DNA of 64,000 nucleotides from NCBI GenBank assembly GCA_051453625.1, contig JBOZIK010000001.1, positions 179,535,661-179,599,660 of the forward strand, given 5' to 3'. The notes under the pieces were generated by a model. That model was not told the origin of the DNA. It searched no databases and saw nothing but the letters and a program-made list of their open reading frames with translations. The DNA is from Welwitschia mirabilis. Its lineage: Eukaryota; Gnetophyta; Gnetopsida; Welwitschiales. Below, in pieces: positions 48,411 through 60,662 of the stretch; within the stretch, counting starts at the first letter, position 1, and each line of letters begins with the position of its first letter. Position numbers and translations under genes: made by a program.

Positions 48411-49729
48411 TTGTTAACTCTGAAAGATGACTACCCAACCAGTGCATGAACAATTCCCAAATCTTTAATAGAAATCCTATAGTACTCTCTAGGTTGCTTT
48501 GAACATAAACAAATAATTTCTAATAGATAGTATGGTAAAGACCAATGGGTATGGATTTGAAAACTTTGTTTCATGCTTAGCATGCCCATAAAATAAAATG
48601 TTATACTTCAAAAGCTTCAGATAAGTATTTTTAGAGAAAGCTAAAATACCTTTTATTAATCATAATATTGAATTCATATCTTTGTCATATCAAAATATGT
48701 GAATGATTTATAAAAAATTAGTACTAAGGTTTTAGCTACTAAAGTTATTTATTTTTGCTTCATCTTTATGTCCTTCTTATTTATTATTGCTTTTTACTAA
48801 GATCATTTAGATGATTTAATTTAGAATATATCATGTATCCACAAAAATGCAATAATGAAGTTTACGCGTGGCCTATGTTCTCAGCTGGTAGAACTAATTA
48901 TGGAAGGGGGCTATTATGGATGATCCACTTGGTGTCACTACTTGATGGAAGAGCACTGATGTCTACAGCTATACTAGTATTGACATATGAAACTATGAAT
49001 GACTAGTTTTTTCAAAAGTTTAGCTATCTTGAAATGTGATACAATGTCTTTTTTTATATCCCTTTATTGGTTTATCATCTTGCTTCTTCTTCTTTTTTAC
49101 TGTTTTACCTAAGATGGTTACCTTTTAATGTAATAGGTGATCTATATTTTTCTATTTTTGTTTGTAAGTGCTATAATGCAATGCATTACATGTCTTCTTT
49201 TTAGATTTCAATGAACGCCTATTTTTATTCCACTTCCATTTGGTGTATAATGTCATGATCTTTCATTCCTCTATAATAACTTCTTTCTTAGAGATCTATA
49301 AACGTGGCCCAGGCATTCCATTGTTACTTGCTGAGTACTATACTAGAGCTATTAATCATGTTTTAGTAGTAGTTTCTATGCAATAAGTAACTCTTGCTAT
49401 GCAGTTTTAATATGTAATTATATGTTTATGCAACTTAAAGATGCAGTCGTATCCAATTTTGTAATTCAATATGCACTCTTCATGTTCTATAGCATTTCCA
49501 AATTTAATGTTTTTTCTGTAAATTAACTATTTTTATATTTGCACTACTTGAGGTTGTGAGAGAGAGCACAAAGCTTTATAATGCTATCAGTGATGGCATT
49601 GTCAATATGAATAACAAGGTAAGAGTATTTTAACTGGTCTTCTATTATTGGTATGCCAATATGTCATTGTTTTGAGCTTATTGCATGCTCTCTGTTTGTT
49701 TGCAGTTCTTTGAAATGCAACATCATGAT
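48411..49729 (+). repeat. 1.3 kb repeat carrying an ANTH exon, copy 1
   Basis: Aligns with 49830-51132 across the 100-N run 49730-49829. It contains exon 49545-49618 (FEVVREST then KLYNAISDGIVNMNNK) and the start of the next exon at 49706 (FFEMQHHD). The acceptor before the first exon is GCAC, where copy 2 has GCAG. The second exon keeps a Gln codon where copy 2 has a stop. Each copy thus has a different defect. Confidence 0.75.
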
Positions 49730-49829
49730 NNNNNNNNNNNNNNNNNNNNNNNNNNNNNNNNNNNNNNNNNNNNNNNNNNNNNNNNNNNNNNNNNNNNNNN
49801 NNNNNNNNNNNNNNNNNNNNNNNNNNNNN

Positions 49830-51132
49830 TCGTCAACTCTGAAAGATGACTACTCAACTAGTTCACACATGATTCTCAATTCTTTAAGAGAAATCCTACA
49901 ATGCTCTCTGAGTTGATTTGAACATAAATAAATAATTTCTGATAGATAGTATGATGAAGACCAATGGGTATGGATTTGAAAAATTTGCTTCATGATTAGC
50001 ATCCCCATAAAATAAAATGTTATACTTCAAAAGCTTCAGTTAAGTATTTTCAAAGAAAGCTAAAATACCTTTTAGTGATCATACTTTTGAATTCATAGCT
50101 TTATCATATAAAAAAATGTGAATGATTTATAAAAAATTAGTAATGAGGTTTTTAGTTGCTAAGTTTACTTATTTGTGCTTCATCTTCATGTCCTTCTTAT
50201 TTATTATTACTTTTATGATTTGATTTAGAATATATCATGTGTCCATAACAATGTAATAATGAATTTGATGTGTGGCCTACATTCTTAGCTAGTAGAACTA
50301 ATTATGAAAGAGGGCTATTATGGATAACCCACTTGGTGTCACTACTTATTGGGAGGGCACTAATGTCTGCACCTATACTAATATGGGCATATGAAACTAT
50401 GAATGACTGGTTTTCTGGGAAGTTTAGCTATCTTAAAATGTGATATAATGTCACTCTTTATATCCCTTTATTGGTTTATCATCTTGCTTCTTCTGTTTTC
50501 TACTGTTCCACCCGAGAGGGTTTCCTTTTAATGTAATAAGTGATCTATATTTTTCTGTTTTTGTTTATATGTGCTATGATGTAGTGCATTGCAAATCTTC
50601 TTTCTGGGTTTCAGTGAAGGCCTATTTTTATTCGAATTCCATCTAGTGTGTAATGTCATGATCTTTCATTCCTCTATAATATCTTCTTTCTTAGAGATCT
50701 ATAAAATAGGCCTAGGCATTTCATTATTACTTGCTGAGTATACTATACCAGAGATGTTAATCATGTTTTAGTAGTAGTTTCTATGCAATAAGTAACTCTT
50801 GCTATGCAGTTTTGATATGTAATTATACATTTATGCAACTTGAAGATGTAGACGTATCCAATTTTATGATTTAGTATGCATTCTCCATGTTCTATAGCAT
50901 TTCTAAATTTAATGTCTTTTTTGTAAATTAACTGTCTTTATATTTGCAGTATTTGAGGTTGTGAGAGAGAGCATAAAGCTTTATCATGCTATCAATGATG
51001 GCACTGTCAATATGAATAACAAGGTAAGAGTATGTTGAATAGTCTTCTATCATTGGTATGCCAATATGTCATTGTTTTGAGCTTATTACATGCTCTGTTT
51101 ATCTGCAGTTCTTTGAAATGTGACATCATGAT
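49830..51132 (+). repeat. 1.3 kb repeat carrying an ANTH exon, copy 2
   Basis: Second copy, starting at the gap edge and running through exon 50950-51023 into exon 51109-51174. Given the pattern at other gaps, the two copies may be alleles or the same locus assembled twice. Confidence 0.75.
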
Positions 51133-51904
51133 GCTCTAAAGGCATTGGATATTTATAGATATCTGGATTAACAGATATTGCTGATTTCTTTTTGGATGGC
51201 TTTATGCAGAATTACTTCATCAGTCATGCTTTGGTTTTTTGTTTATAAAAGAAAGAGCATTCTTTTAAGAGCTTCTTCATAAAGTGTTTTAAAGAAAAGA
51301 TGAGAGAAACTAAATTTTACCATGTGTAGCATAAGATCATATTAATTCTTCAAATTGTTCCTCTATATTTATCATATAATCAACTAAGCTTTTGTTTTTA
51401 TAATTTAAATTTATTTCTAGGTTAAAATATTGTTTGAATTCTATGAAGTATTTAAAGAAATTGAACTTGGATGTGGAATAAAGTTTTATACTTTTGAGTA
51501 GGTACCTCTTTATGTTATCACATTGGCTTTATTTTCATAGTGAAGATTGCAAAAGGCTATGCACTAAGATTTCTTCTGCTTTTCTTCAATCTCTATCTTT
51601 TATACTAAGACTTCAACATTAGTATTATCTGCTATGGAGAAATATGTAAAAGATGTTCCTAGAGCATCTTCTATTTTGAAAAAGATGGCATAAGAACTAT
51701 GCGCTATACTCTTAATATTTCATTAAAATTGGATGTGGGTGGTCAAGCAGAAACTAGAATCAATTCCAAATGTTTTATTATTAGAATTAAAAAATAAAAA
51801 AAATTAGATCCTGAAGAAGCTGAAATGTTACCATCCCCTTTACCTATCCTCCTGAGCTAGTACAAGATCCTAAACCTCTCTAACAAGTGATGATAGATCT
51901 CTTG
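50950..51904 (+). pseudogene. AP180/CALM-like clathrin assembly protein (ANTH domain), decayed
   Basis: Four exons follow the plant AP180 order. 50950-51023 gives FEVVRESIKLYHAINDGTVN and ends at GTAAGA. 51109-51174 gives FFEM-stop-HHDALKALDIYRYL. 51421-51501 is 27 codons (FEFYEVFKEIELGCGIKFY...), with a terminal CAG now TAG before GTACCT. 51610-51904 starts with TSTLVLSAMEKYVKDVPRAS, the counterpart of P-P-x-S-F-L-x-A-M-E-E-Y-V-x-E-A-P, and ends near M-I-D-L-L at GTAAGT. A further acidic exon may be 52159-52232. AP180 proteins bind PIP2 membranes and recruit clathrin. Stops in at least three exons, and a lost donor after 51174, make it a pseudogene here. Confidence 0.82.
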
Positions 51905-52232
51905 GTAAGTGATTTACACATACCTCTCATTTTAAATTACATAGGTAGAGATCTATTAATAAGTTAACATACATATACAAAAAAATTGTCTCTATACTTT
52001 CCTTAAACTAGTATTTGAATTTTGTAATAAACTAGTATTTGAATTTTGTAATATTCATTAAACCAACTTGAGAATTAAAGAACCAAACTGCTTTTGGTTC
52101 TTAACATGTTGTTGTAGTTACATTCTTGGTCTATATGCTAATTTTCCTTGGAAGGCAGATGAAGATGACGAGGAAGAGTAGAAGCAAGTGCAAAGAGAGC
52201 AGCTAATTCCCACTTCAGTTGAGGTCTTCTTA

Positions 52233-53690
52233 GTAAGTTACTAGACTTTGAAATATCTAGATATTACTTTTTTAATAATTTTATTTTGAGGAATGTGGTA
52301 AATTCTAAGTAATTGCTATGCATTCAATGCTAGATTTTAATCCATATGAAACTCAATGCATACATATTATGAATATTATGGTTATATTCAAAATATGAAT
52401 AATTACTAGACAAGGGAAAATAGCCTATAACAAAAGCTCTTAGAAGTGAGACATGAATCAACAACATGAAATAATTATTCTTCATTGATAATGAAACCCC
52501 TAATTTTAAATTCTTACTTCTATTAAAATGATCTTATTAAAAGGATTTTGTCTTAATTTGAGTTTATGTTTTTACTCTACTAATGATGTAAGCTACATTG
52601 GATTTCTATTTCTCTAGTTTTTTGCAATTTTTTATTTGAGGTTACATCAAACATGGGTAACAGTAACATTTTTAGCTTCAAGTTTGGTAATGCATTATTA
52701 ATGAACCCTTCAGGCCTAACTTGCTTTATGAAATGCTTTATATTGGCTTTTGATTATAATATCAGATATCAGCTTCATGAATTCCTTGGATACTTTCTTG
52801 GGCAGTAGTTCTTATTCCTTCTTAGCTCTTATCTTTAGCTTGAGAAATAATTTTTTAGCTTTGAGATTATGTAAGTGAAATTATACTTCTGCTTGGGAAC
52901 CATAAATTTGAAGATGTATTCTTGTGGCTTCCTATTAATTTTCTCTTCTTTAATGTTAAAGACTAAGGCACTTTTTCAATTGGAAGAGCTGAATCAATGC
53001 TACTTAGACCTTAAGACCTCGGGGCCATTTGGAAGATTCTAGTTTTCCTTCTTTAAATAGAAGGCTAACTTTAGTTTTAAGTTTTAATCATGTTTTTATT
53101 ACCTTGTCTTTATCAACATTATGCCCCTCTTTAAAGGGACTCTAAGGATTTCTACATTAAAAGGCTCTATCATAATTTTCATGTGTGGGAATTTAGTTAA
53201 ATTCTTAAAAGTTTCTTTCATAGATAATGCAAGTAAAATGGGCATGTTTAACTATTCATATTTCCTTTTTTTAGTTTTGGGTCTAAGGAAAATTGACTGC
53301 AGATATGAGGTCATTGTTAAAAGATAGAGATCTATCACACAAAATTCATGTTGCTTAGATCTCAATTTTTTCGCATAGCTATGAATCTTATGATATTTTT
53401 AAAAAAAAGGAGCTTAATCAACTTTAAAGTATATTTATTCAGAGACATATTACCTAGGAAGAAACATGAATGAGGCTTCATGGGAGAAATGAGAACATGA
53501 ATGAGGCTTCATGGGAGGAATAAGGAAAAAAGATCTAGATATCAGAACTAAGTTGCAAATTCCTGCACTCAGAATAGTAGCTTTTAATCTATCCCTTTAA
53601 ATCCTAGTAATTACTTGTATTGAATGCTTGTAAATAGTGCATAAATCATGCAATTTGTTTTTCTTTTTTTTTTTTTTTAACCATAGTGAA
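52233..53690. other. Unassigned stretch with a short tandem repeat
   Basis: No gene recognised. At 53463-53520 a unit of about 31 bases containing ATGAATGAGGCTTCATGGGA occurs twice in tandem. A poly-T run lies at 53664-53678. Confidence 0.45.
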
Positions 53691-53944
53691 CCTTTTGAGG
53701 CATTTATTTAATAAAATGCCTTCAAAAGCTTTTATGACATTTATTTAGGAAAATGACTCAAAAAATATTTTTGAGGAATTCATTTCAGAAAAAGCCTCAA
53801 AATCCTTTTAAGGAATTCCTTATAAAAAATGCCCCAAAAGCCTTTTAAGGCATTCATTACAAAAATGCCTTAAAAAACATAATCCTATGGGCTTTTTGTG
53901 AAAGGTGGTTTTTATTGCCTTTTAAGCCTATATTTCTTGTAGTA
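53691..53944 (-). mobile_element. CACTA (En/Spm) transposon end with subterminal hairpin array
   Basis: The outer end on the minus strand reads TACTACAAGAAATATAGG, which is the CACTACAAGAAA-type terminal repeat of plant CACTA elements with the first C changed. Inside it, five tandem units of about 37 bases (53691-53728, 53729-53766, 53767-53804, 53805-53840, 53841-53876) each have the form CCTTTTGAGGCATT-loop-AATGCCTTAAAAG, an imperfect hairpin. Subterminal repeats bind the element's transposase. I did not find the other end, so extent and coding content are unknown. Confidence 0.7.
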
Positions 53945-56900
53945 TTAGAGCTGAAATATTCTATTGGTTCCATTATAAGATTTTATTTTCATTTGAAATT
54001 ATATAGATTTTGGAAGCTATAAAATAAAAATATAATATGCATATTCTTAGTTTTGTCCAATTTTTAGTTGTTCTTCCCTTAATTTACATATTCTTAAATT
54101 AAATACTATTCCATTTATTGTTCTAATGATGTGTACTTGTACCTTAAACACTTGACAATATATCATATGAGGAACTGTTATCACTAGAAAAACATATGAA
54201 AGCATTAATACAAGGCTTATAAATGATACTATATCATAGTGTCTCAATATATTCTTTTGCATCTGATGTGGCTAATAACCCTTCAATTCTTGAAAAAGAT
54301 TCTTGGGAAATAGATTTGAAGAAGCATATGACATGCTTGATTAATCTGGAATTGAAAACCTTAAAAACATTAACTGCATAAAGCAATATTTTAGTAAAAG
54401 TTGCTAAATGGTTTAAAGAAATGTCCCATGAGAACATGAGTGCACTATCAAGTTTAACGTCAATTTAGGAATTCTACACAAACCTTCAAGCACATTCTCA
54501 CTAATAGAGGTTTGCTATTTTATAGAGTTGTTGATTCAAATATCATCTTAACACCTTATGTTGAGTTGAAGCGTTGTTCAATTTGGCATCCTATAAGTTG
54601 CTAACCTTAAAAAATTATCAAATCATCTTAAAGCTAATAAAAATATAGATGAGATAGAAGTATTGAGTTAATGTTTTAACTTGAGTAATAGGCTTCAAAC
54701 CCTATTGACATCTCTATTAATAAATACAAAATTCCTTGCTAAATACTTAGCATACCTTATAATTATAGTGCTCTGACTACAAAATCTTATTTGAGGCAAT
54801 CTCTAAAAAAAAGCAAATGCATCGTTCATGCTACCACACAGATAATTCATATAAAAAAACATACATTGTAAACATAAGTAGAAGGATTAAAGCCCTCTCT
54901 AATCATCATTTTATGAATTTTCTATTCTTCAAAATCTCTTACAACTTTGCACAAGTAGAAATTATAGAAATGGTGGTGAGCAAATCTATATTGAACTCAT
55001 TCATCCTTTGTAAAGGTAATAGAGTATTTGCTAGGAAACCATTTTAAACACACTTGGAAAACCATTTTTCTCCCATGTATACATATTATTTAAAAAAAAA
55101 GTATAAGAACTATTCATTTTCCCACAATTTTACCTAAACATTGTAAGTGTCATTTTAAGGAATTTCATCTTCTGCTAGTTCTTTTGCATAATATACCAAT
55201 AGGACCTTTCCACATAATAAATATCATAATCTTTATCTCCCTTGATATACTAATACTTGAATGTAAGTATCAACTTAAATGTCTTTTTCTTGCTTTCATT
55301 CCTCTTCATCATCCATCTCTTTGACTAATTTTACATACCTTTGAAAATTGGTTCCTATTTACGCTTTACTAGGGTTTACGTTATTATTTGTATTCCATAG
55401 GAAACAAAATTAAAACAAATTTAGCAAAAGAATTTTTTATATATCATATCTATGCACTTACTCCATTATTTAAAATTGTAAGTGGATTTATTATAAACAC
55501 ATGTAATAATGATGTTTTACATAATACTAAAAAAATTAAAAATCATGATCTAAAATATGATATTATGTGTACTCAATTATCATTTAAAGGAAAAGTAAAA
55601 AGTTAATATTAGCATTCCCCTACCCCATTGTATGTGTTGTTATTTATCTCTAACTTATAGTTCTTCATGTCCACAACAATATCCAATATTTACCAAATAT
55701 ACTATAATTTGTTAATGATATATATTCTTATAAACTTGAATAATGTTAATGTAAATAGGATTGAAAAAAAATTGTAGTAAACACTTTATTTTAAGGTAAA
55801 TTCATTATTTGTGAAGGGTTTGATACTTTAACTGTTTTAATTATCTTATGAATTTTGCTACAAGAGCATCATTACACATAACAAATAATATGATGATTGG
55901 TATTGAGTAGAATGCATCTAATTTTAAAGCTATTTATTTCACATCAAGTTCTTCATTTTAATTTTGATTTAAGAGTTGCATCAAAAGGGGTTTTACCTAA
56001 AGTATTAATAATTTTACTTTATGTTTTCATGGTATTAGAATGTAAAATTCTCAAACGAGTACTCATTGACTCATGATCCGAAGTAAAACTTGATGGGATG
56101 CATGGACCACCTTTGACTCAGGAAAAATAGGTTAAAAAAGCATTGTTAAAAATAATGGCTACAACTCATTCTAGTTAATCAACTCATAATTTATGAGTTA
56201 CTTCATACATTGTGAATAGATCTACTATTTTCATTCATAGATTTTATTGCCAAAAGGCTAAACAAAGAAACTATATCTCTTGAACAATATTCAAGCATCA
56301 ACTAAAATAAGATTTATTAAGAAATTTGTTAAATTGAATTATAAGTTGGTAACACAAGGCATCCTTTGTTCAGTTACAAACTTAACTAGATTATTTGCAT
56401 GATCAAAATCCTATTGTGCCTCTGTTTTAAGCCAAAAAGAAGCAAAGAAATTTTTTATAAAAGTGTAGATCTTTGGAGCTTAGATTACAAGTGGTTTATA
56501 ATATCATTGTTTCCTAGGTGATCTCGAACTTTAAATCACTTGAATATGACAAACTACACTACCTACTTAGTTTAGCCAACCTTTACACTAAGGGAATTTA
56601 TAAATAGTCAATAATTCTATAGATGAATGCTAATCATGTGAAACAAACTTTTTTATAGCTATAATGAAAGCCCATGTGGTCTAAAGACTGCAAAACATCA
56701 CCTGTGATAAAATGAAGCCACATGAATGCCTATACATAGGTTTTTATATGCTACCTCTTGTTTTTCTCAAAAAAATTACATCAGAGAATTGAAAAGAATA
56801 CTTAACAAGGATAGGTTTTAGTTGTCATTGTGATTGAAATTTATCTTAGAAAGGAGGTAATTAAATTGGAAAGAAGTAAAATCAAAACATCTTAAAGGCT

Positions 56901-57755
56901 TATGAAGCCTCTCCAATCAAGAAAAAAGTCATATTTCTTTAAGTGAAATTAGTTATACATTTGAATGAAGAATTTTACTACACTCTTTAGCTATGTTTTT
57001 TTTACTTTTTTATTGATTTTTATGTTTCAACCTTGAGAAAGTTGTAACTTAGGATTTATGGTTTAGGGTTTAGGATTTAACATTAATAAAACTAAAGTGA
57101 TTATTAAGATATTTCTTATCTAATAAAGTTTTTTTTTAAACCGGTTAGTATCATGTGATAGAATAGGGTTTATACTTTTAGTCCTATCTATACATGATAC
57201 TAATCCTAAATTAAGGCTATCCATGATTCTTTATCATTTGGAACATATGTCCTTCCATTATGTTATTTGGATTCTTATATAACTATAATGCCTTTTCCTC
57301 TTTCCCCTTAATGTCTTTATTAAGATGCAAATAAGGATGTATTTATCATGTTCATCTATAATAATTTACCTTGTGTTGAGACTATTATATGGATACATTA
57401 ATGGAATCATCATATCCATTGTTATCATCTAATAAATTCATTTATGCAAGTGACAAGGGCTGGATGTTTATGAATAGGTATTACCTCTCTAATTACATTT
57501 AACATTATTCCTATAACTTCAAAAATATTATGTACTTATGTGTGTAATATTAATATTGAAAGACATGTAAAGAGTATAAGAATGGTGTAAAGATGTTCAT
57601 AGATTTTGTGATTAACAATTCTTTTAGTTTTCAAGATATACTTTGTCCATGTGTGAAATGCTACAACACTTGTTATTGATAACTAAATATTGTTTTTAAG
57701 CATATTTTATGCAAAGGAATAGATCTTACATACATAATATGGATTATGCATATTG
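53945..57755. other. Unassigned AT-rich stretch
   Basis: No gene or element that I can name. A protein-like plus-strand piece at about 54520-54600 (VVDSNIILTPYVELKRCSIW) and minus-strand open runs at 54047-54437 are the only candidates. A short TTTAGGG-like run is at 57060-57074. Confidence 0.4.
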
Positions 57756-57855
57756 NNNNNNNNNNNNNNNNNNNNNNNNNNNNNNNNNNNNNNNNNNNNN
57801 NNNNNNNNNNNNNNNNNNNNNNNNNNNNNNNNNNNNNNNNNNNNNNNNNNNNNNN

Positions 57856-58108
57856 GATATAAAATTGCTACTTGAATTATACAACTTTCTATAATTATTA
57901 AAATTAACTATAAAGTTTCTTAGCTTTCAGAACGCATAAAAATTAAAAATTTTTAATTATTTATTTAAATATTTAAAAATAAATTAGACTTAATTTTATT
58001 AAACTATTCTCATTATACTATCCCTAAAAACTAATTTTAAAAATTTGAAATTAGTTTAGATGTATTTTATAGGTTCAAACTTTAAACTAGAAAAATTGCC
58101 TAAGTTTT
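57856..58108. other. Very AT-rich contig between gaps
   Basis: 253 bases between N runs, with dense A/T runs and no coding signal. The 400-N run 58109-58508 follows. Confidence 0.5.
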
Positions 58109-58508
58109 NNNNNNNNNNNNNNNNNNNNNNNNNNNNNNNNNNNNNNNNNNNNNNNNNNNNNNNNNNNNNNNNNNNNNNNNNNNNNNNNNNNNNNNNNNNN
58201 NNNNNNNNNNNNNNNNNNNNNNNNNNNNNNNNNNNNNNNNNNNNNNNNNNNNNNNNNNNNNNNNNNNNNNNNNNNNNNNNNNNNNNNNNNNNNNNNNNNN
58301 NNNNNNNNNNNNNNNNNNNNNNNNNNNNNNNNNNNNNNNNNNNNNNNNNNNNNNNNNNNNNNNNNNNNNNNNNNNNNNNNNNNNNNNNNNNNNNNNNNNN
58401 NNNNNNNNNNNNNNNNNNNNNNNNNNNNNNNNNNNNNNNNNNNNNNNNNNNNNNNNNNNNNNNNNNNNNNNNNNNNNNNNNNNNNNNNNNNNNNNNNNNN
58501 NNNNNNNN
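58109..58508. other. Assembly gap of 400 N
   Basis: Unknown content. The flanks are AT-rich and do not repeat each other. Confidence 0.95.
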
Positions 58509-59620
58509 AGAAATAAAATCAGTTAAACTAATTATGGATTTATAATAAAAAATTTTATTCTAAATATATAAAATAATTAGGAGTAATATAGACTCAATTT
58601 ACTACAATAAACAACACATCAATACCATGAGCCCTAGGATTTTGTAAGAAGGAATGTCTATAGCCTAAATAGATTCTTAAGGATTAGACTTATTCACTCT
58701 AACAAGACTCTAATGTAAATTTGATGTAAGATTCATTTTAAAAATAATATAATACAATAAAAAATGGGTATCCAAAATCATAATAAACCCCTGGTCACTT
58801 AGCTAAAATATTCATGAGACACATAGAAGCTAAGCTTATTAAGAGGTTCCTCAACTCTATCCCTTATCTTAGTCTATATCAATGGAAGGGAATATATACA
58901 TCTATTGATAATCACATTAACTAATCATATAAAAATATCCCTCAAATCTCTCCCTTATCTTAGTATCAGCTAATAAGAGGAAAAATACAAATCATGTGCA
59001 TAAGCATAATGCAAGAAATGGAGCTAAAATTATCATAAAAGAAGAACCTACTTGGAGGAAATAAGATTGATGGTCCTTGAAGAAGATTAAGGAAGTGCTA
59101 AGCTTCTAGCTTCAAGCTTTTAAGCTTTAAGCTTGAGGCTTCAAGCATCTAGCTCTAAGCTCCAATTTTACACTCAATAAGATGAAAGATTGAGAAGAAA
59201 NNNNNNNNNNTTGCTTAAAGAACACTAGTTTGAGAAGAAAGAAGAGGGATCTATTTAGAGATAAATGATATAATAAAGTTTATTGATATAATTGGTTAAA
59301 TGTCATCTACATCATTTTACCTATAAGATAAAGAAATGTATTTTACTTGATATGATTAAATCAATGACAAGTTGGATAGACCTTGTGTAAAAGTGACATT
59401 GACATGTGAATGATAATGATAATATTGATTAATTACAAGTTGGATGGACTTTGTGTAAAAGTGATATAGACATGTAAATAACAATAGTGATCAATGACAA
59501 GTTGGATGAGTTTGTGTAGAAGTGACATTGATAAGAAGTAAAAGTGATGTATGAATGACAAAAGGAATCTTATTTATGACTCATGCACCTAATTTGGGTG
59601 AGAAATTTTCCTTCTTTAAT
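58509..59620 (-). repeat. Probable inner part of the Tekay-like LTR or its flank, with simple repeats
   Basis: At 59098-59165 there is a run of AGCTTC/AAGCTT repeats (AAGCTTTAAGCTTGAGGCTT style). At about 59352-59560 three imperfect tandem units of about 65 bases share ACAAGTTGGAT-x-x-A-x-x-TTGTGTAAAAGTGA. No coding signal. I infer that it belongs to the LTR at 59855-60662, but the edge is not seen. Confidence 0.45.
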
Positions 59621-59986
59621 TAACAAGATTAATTACATGCATTATTTCCTCATGCTAGTTCCTTTTTAATCCTTTATAGGCTCATAACCAATTCAAAACA
59701 TATTTAAAATGCATTAGAAGAACACATGTACCAATTTCAAAATTACCATGTGACNNNNNNNNNNNNNNNNNNNNNNNNNNNNNNNNNNNNNNNNNNNNNN
59801 NNNNNNNNNNNNNNNNNNNNNNNNNNNNNNNNNNNNNNNNNNNNNNNNNNNNNNTAACAAGATTAATTACATGCATCATTACCTCATACTAGTTCCTTTT
59901 TAATCCTTCATAGGCTCATAGCCAATCAAACATATTTAAAATGCATTAGAAGAACACATGTACCAATTTCAAAATTACCATGTGAC
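59621..59986. repeat. Repeat of about 133 bases either side of a 100-N gap
   Basis: 59621-59754 recurs at 59855-59986 with a 2-base deletion and a few substitutions. Both copies abut the N run 59755-59854. Treat as a probable contig overlap. Confidence 0.88.
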
Positions 59987-60662
59987 ACAACAAGAAAAAT
60001 AATATTTTATGCATAAAGTACTTTGACAAGTATCAATGAGGATGAAATTTATGACAGGATAAATTCTACTATGTTATTCTTTTTAGTTTATGGATACTAG
60101 TATATGTCCTTATTCACATGTTTACACTCTTCTTGGTCCATCACATCAATAACACAAATCATAAGAAAGGAATTTCATAATTGAATGTAAAAAAAATGTC
60201 ATAATGGAATGTAAGAAATTGTCATAGTTGAACATAGTACTCTTACTTATTAATATTTCACTTTTACCAAGTAATTTTAGTTTCTTTTTAGATTTGAATA
60301 AGGCACATAGATAAATGATTAAAATAAATATATCACATGCCATTTTTGTTAATATTATTTTACACATTTATGTGGATTTTTCAATTTAACTATTTAACCA
60401 TGTAAATCATATAACTTAAAATAATAAAATTACTCAAAACTAAGATTAATTAATTAAGTAATTTTATGAGTATCTATAATTAAAATATATGTTTGACATG
60501 AAAAATATAATACATTATTAATTATAAGGCTACACATTGATTCTCCCTAAAAATATGATTTTCATGAACATTTGATATTGAAATGTATTACATAGTTTAA
60601 AAACTCTTGTAATCATGTCATTATGGTTATTAATTAAAGATTAAAAATTTTGGGTTATAACA
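59855..60662 (-). repeat. Tekay-like gypsy LTR inserted in a copia element
   Basis: On the minus strand it starts TGTTATAACCC at 60662 and aligns at 60018-60662 with the LTR of copy d (31781-32509). It directly follows codons of a copia RNase H, with no polypurine tract or gypsy coding sequence between. It is therefore a solo LTR or the 5' LTR of an insertion that extends to lower coordinates. The lower edge is not identified. Confidence 0.75.
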
